A stretch of DNA of 21,930 nucleotides from JAIEPT01 sp038217425 (GTDB taxonomy: Bacteria > Planctomycetota > Planctomycetia > Gemmatales > Gemmataceae): the NCBI GenBank assembly GCA_038217425.1, contig JBBQPM010000112.1, forward strand, positions 1 through 21,930, in the 5' to 3' direction. A model generated the notes under the pieces. The model saw only the letters and a list, made by a program, of their open reading frames with translations, was not told where the DNA came from and did not search any database. This document shows, one piece after another, positions 1 to 6,987 of this stretch. A program made the translations under genes and the position numbers. Positions within the stretch are counted from its first letter, which is position 1, and each line of letters begins with the position of its first letter.

Positions 1-118
1 CGCATCCGGCTCTCCGACGGGATTCGGTCATCGAGCCCACGGAGTCGAAAACTCCTTCACTCGACGCCTTGACCATTCCACGACGCTTGGCATTCTGTTC
101 AGAGGTTTTAGACAACAT
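1..118 (-). CDS. Partial hypothetical protein, runs off left edge
   Basis: Reading leftwards from an ATG at 116-118 the frame stays open for 39 codons to the window edge. A purine-rich GGAGAG-type ribosome binding site lies about 6 nt upstream of the ATG. The peptide begins MLSKTSEQNAKRRG and is Ser/Arg/Lys-rich. I recognise no family. It lies downstream of the truncated transposase on the same strand and could be a real gene start or a chance open frame. Confidence 0.3.
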   Translation of the reverse strand, partial: MLSKTSEQNAKRRGMVKASSEGVFDSVGSMTESRRRAGC

Positions 119-185
119 GGTCACTCTCCGAGCCCTTGTCGCTTCCCGATCTCTCCCGAAGCAAGGCCCCTTCCCTCCGTCAGAG

Positions 186-651
186 TTACCTGACTCCCTT
201 GAGACGCGTCACCGTCGTGGCCGAGAGCCCCTTCGATTGCGGCCCGAGGATCGCTTGCAACGCCTCGTGGAAGTCGCCCGTGCTAATCCCTTTAAGGTAG
301 AGCCAAGGGATTAGATCCTCCATGCTCTTGGTCTTGCGCAGGTACGGCGGCAAGATCTGCGACGTAAACTTCTCCGCTTCTTCCTGGGGCCGACGGTCAT
401 GCACGCGCGGTTGCTTCACGTCCATGGGGCCGATGACGGTGAGGATGGTCCGCGGCGGCAGGTAGCCGTTGCGAACCACCTGCTGTCGGCCCTGGTCGTT
501 GATGCTCCTTGTGGCGTGCGATCCAGTCGGCCACTTCCGCCTCGATGGCCTGGCTGAGGATCTGCTTGGCGCCGTGACGAATGACCTCGGTGAAGACGTC
601 GCCGGCGGCGGGCGACGGGACGATTCGCATCTCGTTCGTAGAAAACTCCAT
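186..651 (-). pseudogene. IS256-family transposase remnant (frameshifted, truncated)
   Basis: The N-terminal third of a Mutator/IS256-type DDE transposase is recognisable. An ATG at 651, with AAGGAG 9 nt upstream, opens a frame reading MEFSTNEM...EAEVADWIARHKEHQ. Near position 500 the family sequence jumps to another frame and continues GRQQVVRNGYLPPRTI...VKQPRVHD...SMEDLIPWLYLKGISTGDF...LSATTVTRLK. It then ends at an abrupt stop. Members of this family are usually about 400 residues. Here only about 155 are left, without the complete DDE catalytic core, so this copy cannot be active. The frameshift and the 3' loss are seen directly; the family call is from recognised motifs. It marks past insertion and deletion at the edge of the HerA cassette. 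Confidence 0.8.
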
Positions 652-1032
652 GGTGGCGTACTCCTTTGGCCTCGTGGGCCAGCTGGGAAAAAATAGTGAT
701 ACTTTCTCCCAAAGTACGCCGCCTTTCTCTTTCGACTATCCACGACTTTCGGCAATAGCTCCATGAAGCGTGCAGAAGGTGGTTGGGATGTTTGGCCGCG
801 GCCATGGACGGGATCTTGCAAGCCGGGCAGAAACGCGTGTCATGTACGATCACCGGGCACTCCCGAAGGCTCAGCCGCAAGACGGGTCAGATTAGACAGT
901 TGTGGAACTTACCCTAAAGGATGGACCCCGGCGTGCTGGGGTCTCCAAGCACGCCGAGAACCGTCAAAACGATGATGTACTGAAACACTTTGTGCTGGCG
1001 ATGCGTGAGCTTGAAAGAGTTGGGGTGCCGCT
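652..1032. other. Non-coding spacer between transposase remnant and HerA operon end
   Basis: No convincing gene is visible on either strand. The open frames here have no ribosome binding site and no recognisable family. The part near 652-720 is presumably the upstream flank of the decayed IS256 element, but I could not identify a terminal inverted repeat. A stem-loop at 929-956 is the only structure of note. Confidence 0.5.
929..956 (-). terminator. Stem-loop 3' of the HerA operon, possible terminator
   Basis: A perfect 9-bp inverted repeat (CGGCGTGCT / AGCACGCCG) has a 10-nt loop. It lies about 75 nt beyond the stop codon of the HerA-type gene. No U-run follows on the minus strand, so it is not a canonical intrinsic terminator. 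It could instead stabilise the 3' end of the transcript or be incidental. Confidence 0.3.
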
Positions 1033-2889
1033 TCAATCGACGAGGCGCAGTTCAGCGGGCGCCGGGTCGATGGCTACCAACAACGGTCGAGCCATGTGCG
1101 GTAGCGATACGATCGCCTGGCCCGGCGCCAATCCCGAGAGCCGATTCCACAGACTTTCATCGATGCCGCTGACGGTTTTGCGCAGCGTGCTCACGATGTG
1201 CGGATCCATGATCTTGTGCAAGATGTACGAGTTCACCAAGCCGAAAACCTGACGCGGCAAATGTTGCGGCAACTGCGTGACGAAGACGAGCCCGAGCCAA
1301 CGCTTGCGGCCGCGCTTGGCGATCTTGGCGACTTGCTCGAAAAGGATCTTCATCTTGTCGATGCGTTCCTCGCTCAGGAACTCATGCGCCTCTTCGATAA
1401 TGACGAGGGTGCGCGTCGGCGTTGCCGCCGCTTGGCCCGATTTCTTCGCCTGTTCGTAATTGACGTACGCCTTGTCCTGGGCTTCCTGTACGCCGGTGAG
1501 CAGATCGGCGATCGTGAGGTTATTCAGCTCCGACATGCCCGAGTCGGAAAGGTCGAGAATGTTCACGGTACCGGGCTGCAATAGTTTCGCGTAGTTCATC
1601 GCCTTCGCTTCCGCGTCGAAGACTTTGAGTCGCTGAAGCCGGCCGAGTTTGCCAAGCAGTGCGCGCCAGGATTGGCCGCTATCAAGCTTACCCGAAGCGT
1701 GAATCTTACGATTGAGAATCTCGCGCCCGGGTTTCTCGTTCAACTGCAGTGTCTTGAATCGACGTTGCACACGCTCTTCGCCCTTACCGGACTTATCTTC
1801 TTTGTCCTTGGCGATCGAATCGTGACAGGCCATTACGACGTCGTGAAGCAGATCGAGGGTCATCCGAGGGTAGCCTCGTTCGAACTCGTCAATCTCTATT
1901 GCCATACGTTCTTGCGCCTCGAAATCCTTGGAGCCTGGGATAGGAAACATTCCTAGCTCGCGTGTCATCTCCTTGGCGATGTCGTACGCGACGAAGTAAC
2001 GATGCACCTGCGGCTCGGTGAGGCCGAGTATTTCCGAAGCGGCATAGGGCGAAAGCCTCGCGAATTGCAAGGAGAACGGCACACGATGCGGATGCTCGGG
2101 ATTCGCCGACTCTCGGCCCACGAGATGGTAGATCGTCATCCGATCCGCGGGGACGCCCTGCGCTTCGAGGCCGCGATCCGCGAGCGCTGCGAGCATCTTC
2201 TTATTCGTTGTCGGCTCGTGCAGATGCGTGTACTCGCCTTCGACGTCGAGCAAGATGACGGCGAGACCCGCAGCCTGGGCTTGCTCCACGAGTCGGGCGA
2301 CGGTCGTCGATTTGCCGCCGCCGGTGGTGCCGAGCACGGCGGTGTGACGCGGCAACACGTCCTTCGCCTGCGACGGCACGCCAACAATTACTTTCTCGTA
2401 ACCGACTACGAGTCCAAGCCGGATGTCGCCGGTCGCCTTGAGCACTTTCGCCGAGTCTTCATCGCTGAGCGGCGTCACCTGGCTGTGCGGCAGCGGACGA
2501 AGACGCGGCGGGCAAAGCGTGCCGTCGGCCAACTCCTCGCCCAGGAGCGACACGCGCACCCAACCGTGGTGGGGCGGCAGGTAATTTCCGCCTCGTGCCA
2601 GCAGCGTCTTGAGCATCGCCGAATCGGCCTTCAAACTGTCGGGCTCCGCGAACGGCCCCGCCGTCACCATGCCGAGGTAGTTGCGACCATCGGGCCGACT
2701 GCGAATCCGCACCAAAGCCTGCGACGGCATCTTCTGCAAATGATCCGACGACAAGAGGACGGTGACGGTCTGATCCTCGCTGCCGGGGAGATCGAACATG
2801 GTGACGCCGAGCGTGCCCGCAGAAACGACAAGTTCGCCCCCAGCGGCAGTGATGTCGGCCTCAAGACGCTCTTGAAGATCGCTGGACAT
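1033..2889 (-). CDS. HerA-type hexameric ATPase / DNA translocase (DUF87)
   Basis: The 618-residue protein has the layout of HerA/FtsK-superfamily ATPases. An N-terminal beta-rich part (about residues 15-130) is followed by a P-loop at 187-195 (GTTGGGKST, Lys193) and a strand ending LLDVEGEY typical of the HerA/DUF87 group. A Walker B region follows at about 494-503 (LVIIEEAHEF, Glu499/Glu500), then a motif-III-like VTQLPQHLP and a GLAPGQAIV segment. HerA pumps double-stranded DNA and normally works with the nuclease NurA in end resection. In defence operons it pairs with other effectors. The start is supported by GAGGAAT just upstream. It is last in a five-gene minus-strand operon, 10 nt after the 389-aa gene. 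The ATPase call is firm; a defence role is inferred from context. Confidence 0.88.
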   Translation of the reverse strand: MSSDLQERLEADITAAGGELVVSAGTLGVTMFDLPGSEDQTVTVLLSSDHLQKMPSQALVRIRSRPDGRNYLGMVTAGPFAEPDSLKADSAMLKTLLARGGNYLPPHHGWVRVSLLGEELADGTLCPPRLRPLPHSQVTPLSDEDSAKVLKATGDIRLGLVVGYEKVIVGVPSQAKDVLPRHTAVLGTTGGGKSTTVARLVEQAQAAGLAVILLDVEGEYTHLHEPTTNKKMLAALADRGLEAQGVPADRMTIYHLVGRESANPEHPHRVPFSLQFARLSPYAASEILGLTEPQVHRYFVAYDIAKEMTRELGMFPIPGSKDFEAQERMAIEIDEFERGYPRMTLDLLHDVVMACHDSIAKDKEDKSGKGEERVQRRFKTLQLNEKPGREILNRKIHASGKLDSGQSWRALLGKLGRLQRLKVFDAEAKAMNYAKLLQPGTVNILDLSDSGMSELNNLTIADLLTGVQEAQDKAYVNYEQAKKSGQAAATPTRTLVIIEEAHEFLSEERIDKMKILFEQVAKIAKRGRKRWLGLVFVTQLPQHLPRQVFGLVNSYILHKIMDPHIVSTLRKTVSGIDESLWNRLSGLAPGQAIVSLPHMARPLLVAIDPAPAELRLVD

Positions 2890-2899
2890 TTAGAATTCC

Positions 2900-4069
2900 T
2901 CAATCGCCGCGTTTGCGGAAGGGGACGCCCGCAGCGGCGTACGCCGATCCCGTCAGTTCTTCCAGGCTTTCGCCGAAGACAGCGCTGCCCACTCGGCTCG
3001 ATAGATCGAGCAAAAGCGGAAAGCCGGACTGTTCCTGAAACATGCCGTCGGCGATCGCCAACCGCGCCGCCACGTCCGCGTGATCTTCGTGGGCGTAGAA
3101 GACGAGCGCCGGCGCCAGCGGGGTCGAACGGAACACGCCCACGACAACCTTCGACGCAACTTCGCGGATGAAGCGAGGAATCCATTCCCACGCGGGGAGC
3201 GGCACGTCGTCCCAGGTCAACGGTTTCGTCTCGGCCGTAAAGCGCTTCTGATGTAGCCAGGTTTCGAGGCGATCGCTGAGCCGCGAAACGATGGCGAACT
3301 CCCAGGGACGCAGCGCCTCGCCGATGGTTCGCAGCAACAAATCGCGGGGCGGATTGGCGACGAAGACGAACTTTCGCTGCCGCTCGATGAGTTCGCGCAG
3401 CATGTTGACGCACGCCTGCATGAGTTCGGCAATGCCGCCGCCGGTGAGGAGTTCGTACGTCACCGGGTTGCCGCGACCCATGCGCCAGATTGCTTCGGAA
3501 CGGCGCAACAGAATGCCGCGCTCGGCGTATCCGAGGATCGTTTTCTGCACGAGTTCACCCATGTCGGGCGAGTCTTCGCGGGCGCGCTTCTCCAGGACTT
3601 CTAGCACCTGTTGGACCGGATCCTCGCGCCGCTCGCGCAGATCGTGGCGAAAGAGCCGTTGGAACCACGTGCCGCGGTCGCCTTGATACGACGTGAGCGT
3701 GACGCCGATCTGGAAGATCGTGAGCGGCAGCGTGTCGTGGACGTGCAGGGCGCCGGTGCATGCCTCGACGGCGCCGCGAAAGAGCAGGCCGCGCTGAATC
3801 TTGAGCAGCTCATCCTTCGTGGCCGCGTGCTTGCCGGCGTTCTTCGGGGCGTCGGCAGCGGCAGCGATCATCGGAAAGACGCGCTCGCGAATGGCGGCGT
3901 GCAACCCTTCTTCGTCCAGCACCGACTGACTCACTTCGCGCGCGATGCGATCGACCTCCTGCGTCAGATCGGCGCCGACGCTCCAGGTCGTCAGGTCAAG
4001 CGTCCGCCGAACGTCTTCCCCGAAGGCGTTCAGAAAGTCGGCTGCCGAGATCGTCGCGTCATCGGACAT
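2900..4069 (-). CDS. HerA-partner protein, possibly NurA-like nuclease
   Basis: This 389-residue protein is of uncertain family. It has a helical N-terminus (about 1-85) and a central stretch LHVHDTLPLTIFQIGVTLTSYQG (about 125-150). After that come a segment rich in Arg/Glu, YAERGILLRRSEAIW (about 210), and a C-terminal block ending GFPLLLDLSSRVGS...ELTGSAYAA. Its place directly upstream of the HerA gene, its length and its C-terminal GFPLLLDLS block recall NurA, the 5'-3' nuclease partner of HerA. The usual N-terminal acidic metal-binding signature is not obvious, so nuclease activity cannot be claimed. Its start overlaps the end of the metallopeptidase gene by 11 nt, suggesting translational coupling. 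The reading frame is certain; NurA-like function is inference. Confidence 0.6.
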   Translation of the reverse strand: MSDDATISAADFLNAFGEDVRRTLDLTTWSVGADLTQEVDRIAREVSQSVLDEEGLHAAIRERVFPMIAAAADAPKNAGKHAATKDELLKIQRGLLFRGAVEACTGALHVHDTLPLTIFQIGVTLTSYQGDRGTWFQRLFRHDLRERREDPVQQVLEVLEKRAREDSPDMGELVQKTILGYAERGILLRRSEAIWRMGRGNPVTYELLTGGGIAELMQACVNMLRELIERQRKFVFVANPPRDLLLRTIGEALRPWEFAIVSRLSDRLETWLHQKRFTAETKPLTWDDVPLPAWEWIPRFIREVASKVVVGVFRSTPLAPALVFYAHEDHADVAARLAIADGMFQEQSGFPLLLDLSSRVGSAVFGESLEELTGSAYAAAGVPFRKRGD

Positions 4070-4820
4070 AAGCCGGCTCCTCCCAGTCTTCGGTAAGCGT
4101 TCGTTTCAAGAGGCCCCAAAGAGGATCCATCCGCGGCGGCGCGTCGAGCAACAGCGCCGCATATCTCTCCGCTTGTGCCGCTGGAAATCCATGTTCGAGC
4201 CGTAGACATAGCGCCAGTTGCGCCGCCGTTCGCGGTATACTCTTCGCGAGATGCTCGACCGGCGCCAACAGTTCGTACGCCAATTCGTCCGCGCAGGCCT
4301 CCGCGTCGACGATGGCGCGAGACGCAGGTTGTCCGTCGGGATCACGAGCCAGGAAATGAACGTGAGGCTGAACGGAGATCTCGCCCAGCAGCGCCTGAAG
4401 TCGTTCCGTTGGCGTGAGTGCTCGGCATCCGTCAAGAACTTCGACAACTTCAGCCCCCAGTCGCCCAACCGCGCGTTGTCGCGGCCGCCAGTAGTCGCGC
4501 AAGTAATGGGCCAGTTCGTGTGCGATCGAAAAGCGTTGTTCTTCTGCGGAATCATGAGCGTTCACGAAGATGGTGCCGGCCCCGTGAAAAGTGGTCAGAC
4601 ATCCGTGCAGCGGGCGATCGGCGACATCGATCGCGATCGCAATTCCTCCCCGTCGTAAGCAATCGCGCACCGCATGGATCGTGAGCCCCGGCAATTCATA
4701 AACGCCGAGCTGCACAGCGCGCGGTACGGCCCGTCGAAGATCGCGAGGGAAAGATGCGTTTCCTCCCGCTTCCTTCCAAAACGCATCGGCGAGTTCCGCA
4801 GCCCAAACGGCGACTCTCAT
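4059..4820 (-). CDS. ImmA/IrrE-family zinc metallopeptidase
   Basis: A protein of 253 residues starting at the ATG at 4818-4820, chosen because it overlaps the preceding stop as ATGA. Longer upstream starts would run deep into that gene. The catalytic HELAH zinc motif is at residues 101-105 inside RFSIAHELAHYLRD. A downstream acidic ligand region, EACADELAYELLAP (about 190), is typical of the ImmA/IrrE (COG2856) group. ImmA cleaves the ICE repressor ImmR, and IrrE/PprI cleaves the repressor DdrO after DNA damage, so such proteases usually relieve repression. Here the target could be the small 118-aa neighbour or the sigma-like protein, but nothing in the sequence proves it. There is no separate DNA-binding domain visible. 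Confidence 0.82.
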   Translation of the reverse strand: MRVAVWAAELADAFWKEAGGNASFPRDLRRAVPRAVQLGVYELPGLTIHAVRDCLRRGGIAIAIDVADRPLHGCLTTFHGAGTIFVNAHDSAEEQRFSIAHELAHYLRDYWRPRQRAVGRLGAEVVEVLDGCRALTPTERLQALLGEISVQPHVHFLARDPDGQPASRAIVDAEACADELAYELLAPVEHLAKSIPRTAAQLALCLRLEHGFPAAQAERYAALLLDAPPRMDPLWGLLKRTLTEDWEEPAYVR

Positions 4821-5173
4821 GAATCGCCTCCCGTTTCGTCGGCATCGCGCGCCGCCCATAATGTCCCCGCGCCGCCGGTCGCTGGCCGCATCTTCAGGAT
4901 CGATTGACCGCAGCGTACCGCTTCCGCAAGACGATCCTCGTCCACACGAATACGAACGGCGATGTGCTCGAGATCCTTCCGAAACGAAGCCGCGTCCTCC
5001 CGCGGCGTGCGACACAAACGTAAGCGCACGAGATCCTCCGGCGTGCAGGCGAGAAAGCTGCCCAAACCCGCGGCGTCCAATTCCCGAGTCTGCGCGTAAA
5101 CGTGCAGCGGACAGGCGAGAAACGCCGAGTCGTCCACCAGGCGATCGGCCAAGCTCTCAAGTCGATTCGTCAT
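4817..5173 (-). CDS. Hypothetical 118-aa protein in HerA/ImmA cassette
   Basis: The protein has 118 residues, is soluble, and has no signal peptide or membrane segment. The middle reads FLACTPEDLVRLRLCRTPRED, followed by a helical region FRKDLEHIAVRIRVDEDRLAEAVR. It shares 17 nt with the sigma-like gene and 4 nt (ATGA) with the metallopeptidase gene, so the three are probably made together. Its size and position between a sigma-like protein and an ImmA-type protease would fit an anti-sigma factor or a protease substrate. That is inference from gene order only, since I recognise no domain. The frame choice is secure because both junctions are overlapping start/stop pairs. Confidence 0.65.
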   Translation of the reverse strand: MTNRLESLADRLVDDSAFLACPLHVYAQTRELDAAGLGSFLACTPEDLVRLRLCRTPREDAASFRKDLEHIAVRIRVDEDRLAEAVRCGQSILKMRPATGGAGTLWAARDADETGGDS

Positions 5174-5756
5174 GTTCCCTCCGTGCCCGTTCGACGCGCT
5201 TCTTAATTTTGTCCTTCGACCTTTTGACCGCGTCCTTCTGCTCCTTGCTGGAAAGATGTTTCAGATCCAGTGCGTCGGCAAACGCCTTCGTCGTGCGCTC
5301 GCCCTGCAACCACAGATCCAGCGCCCTCAGTTCGCCCGCGCTGAGCCCCTCGCGAACCAGCTTGAGGATGGCAGACGCCGAGTCGCGCTGGAATGGCAAG
5401 ATCGCCGGCTCCTTCTCATCATTCCCGCCCAACAGAGAATCTTCGACAGAATCGAGCGACTCGTGCCGATGCGAAACTTCTTTCTTGAGGAGATTCCGAA
5501 GATCTCCTTGGGCGGACATGCGCAGAAAGCTTGAAAGCGGCAACTTGTCCGGATCGTACGAGCGAGGATTTTTGACGAGACTTTTCCAGGCATCCGTGGC
5601 GGCGGAGACGCACGCCTCCTCATGGATGTCCGGATTCTTATTTTTGAGACACGCGATGAGCCAAACGTAATACGTCTCGGCCAAGTCAACGGAGGCGGTC
5701 GGATCGTCCTCGACGAGGCGTCGATGGAGATCACGTTCTTGTTCCCGCGACAGCAT
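5157..5756 (-). CDS. Sigma-70/ECF-like regulatory protein
   Basis: A product of 199 residues from ATG 5756 (MLSREQERDLHRRLV). ATGs at 5771 and 5870 are also in frame, but none has a strong ribosome binding site. The 5870 start would place an inverted repeat inside the gene. The N-terminal half has a sigma region-2-like pattern: DLAETYYVWLIACL, EEACVSAATDAWKSL, SYDPDKLPLSSFLRMSAQGDLRNLL. The C-terminal half has a helix-turn-helix-like region-4 pattern: LSAGELRALDLWLQGERTTKAFADALDL, followed by a basic tail. It is first in the minus-strand cassette and may direct its own transcription. The family call is by pattern; divergence is high, so it could also be a sigma-derived DNA-binding protein. 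Confidence 0.6.
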   Translation of the reverse strand: MLSREQERDLHRRLVEDDPTASVDLAETYYVWLIACLKNKNPDIHEEACVSAATDAWKSLVKNPRSYDPDKLPLSSFLRMSAQGDLRNLLKKEVSHRHESLDSVEDSLLGGNDEKEPAILPFQRDSASAILKLVREGLSAGELRALDLWLQGERTTKAFADALDLKHLSSKEQKDAVKRSKDKIKKRVERARREHDEST

Positions 5757-5795
5757 GGGCGAAGCGTGCATGGGGAAGTCCAACGCGCCAGGATG

Positions 5796-5837
5796 AATCC
5801 ACCTTACAGGCAACGATGTACTTGGGGAAGGTGGATT
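5796..5837. promoter_or_regulatory. Inverted repeat in divergent promoter region
   Basis: AATCCACCTT (5796-5805) and its exact reverse complement AAGGTGGATT (5828-5837) flank a 22-nt centre. They lie between the divergently read sigma-like gene and the DUF2130 gene. It could be an operator or promoter element for the HerA cassette, or the foot of a leader RNA hairpin. No function is shown by the sequence itself. Confidence 0.4.
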
Positions 5838-5902
5838 TCTCGTCGAACTTTCGAAATCGCGACGGAACATTCTGCGTGAACCTCAAACCCGGAGACCGCA
5901 TC

Positions 5903-6973
5903 ATGCCCGCGAACATCCTCTGTCCGCACTGCCAGCGCGAAATCCCGATGAGCGACGCCTTCGACCAAGCCGTCCGCCAGGCGCAATCCGCGGAACTTCA
6001 AGAGACCCGTGAACGCCTGCAACTGGCCCACGAGCAGGAACGCCAACTGCGCATCGAACGCCGAGATTTGGAAGATCGCCAGCGCGAGCTGGCCCTGACG
6101 CTCCAGCGGACCCTCGACGAAGAGCGCGCCAAGATCCGGGAAGAAGCCCACCGCCAGGCCGACGAGAACCATCGCCTGAAGGAGGCCGACCGCGAACGGC
6201 TCACCGCCAACTTGCGTCTACAAATCGACGAACTCAAACGCAAGGCGGAGCTCGGTATTCCCAGCATCCAGGGCGAAACCGCCGAGATCGATCTCGAAGA
6301 GTTCCTCCGCGGCCAATTCCCGCGCGACGACATTGAACCCGTCCCCGTCGGCGTTCACGGCGGCGACGTCCTCCAACGCGTTCGGGATTCCTCGGGCCAA
6401 GTCTGCGGCACCATCCTCTACGAATCGAAACGCACGAAGTCCTGGCAAAACGCCTGGCTGCCGAAACTCCGGGACGATCAAATGGCCGCCCGCGCCGACC
6501 TCGCCGTCCTCGTCTCTGCCGAGATGCCCAAGCACCTCGCCCTCTTCGGCCAAATCGATGGTCTCTGGATTGCACGCCGAAGTTGCCTCGAAGGTCTTGC
6601 CGTCGCGCTCCGTTTTGGACTCATCGAAGTCGCTCGCACGCGCCGCGCCTCCGAGGGCCCGCAGACCCGCGCCGACCGCGTCGTCGCTTACCTGCACGGC
6701 CCCTCGTTTCGCCTCAAGATCGAGGGCGTCGTCGCTGCCTATCAGACAATGAAGGACGCGCTCATCGACGAGAAGCGCTGGCACCAACGCGACTGGGCCA
6801 AACGCGAGAAGCAACTCGACCGCGCCATTCTCACGCTTTCCGCGCTGGTCGGCGATTTCGACGGCCTGCTCGGCGCCGCCCTGCCGTCGTTCGATCCGCT
6901 CACGACCGCGCTCATTGCCGTCGAAGAAAACCCAAGCCTCGAAACTGCGTGTGCAGAGGCCTCTCCCTTCTAA
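5903..6973 (+). CDS. DUF2130-family protein (coiled coil plus putative nuclease-fold domain)
   Basis: A 356-residue protein starting at ATG 5903, with GGAG about 8 nt upstream. The frame extends to 5816, but that part looks untranslated. It opens with a zinc-ribbon-like ILCPHCQREI (about 4-13), then a long charged coiled coil (about 25-125, many Glu/Arg/Gln). A globular domain follows with EEFLRGQFPRDDIEPVPVGVHGGDVLQ and CGTILYESKRTKSWQNAWLPKLRDDQ. The latter block is the hallmark of DUF2130, for which a restriction-endonuclease-like or RmuC-like fold has been suggested. It ends 14 nt before cas4-cas1 and reads in the same direction, so it may be co-transcribed. Whether it serves CRISPR is unknown. 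Confidence 0.75.
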   Translation: MPANILCPHCQREIPMSDAFDQAVRQAQSAELQETRERLQLAHEQERQLRIERRDLEDRQRELALTLQRTLDEERAKIREEAHRQADENHRLKEADRERLTANLRLQIDELKRKAELGIPSIQGETAEIDLEEFLRGQFPRDDIEPVPVGVHGGDVLQRVRDSSGQVCGTILYESKRTKSWQNAWLPKLRDDQMAARADLAVLVSAEMPKHLALFGQIDGLWIARRSCLEGLAVALRFGLIEVARTRRASEGPQTRADRVVAYLHGPSFRLKIEGVVAAYQTMKDALIDEKRWHQRDWAKREKQLDRAILTLSALVGDFDGLLGAALPSFDPLTTALIAVEENPSLETACAEASPF

Positions 6974-6987
6974 CTCCCAGGTGCATC

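Noticed and set aside
186..821. An intact 211-codon gene starting at 821
   Set aside because: Its first half is a different frame from the transposase start; family sequence shows a frameshift, so it is a pseudogene.
2002..3171. Long plus-strand open frame of 389 codons opposite the HerA gene
   Set aside because: Arg/His-rich antisense shadow of high-GC coding DNA; the minus strand carries clear ATPase motifs and a ribosome binding site.
6583..6987. N-terminal extension of cas4-cas1
   Set aside because: Lies inside the DUF2130 gene and is Arg/Pro-rich; Cas4 homology begins at the ATG at 6988.
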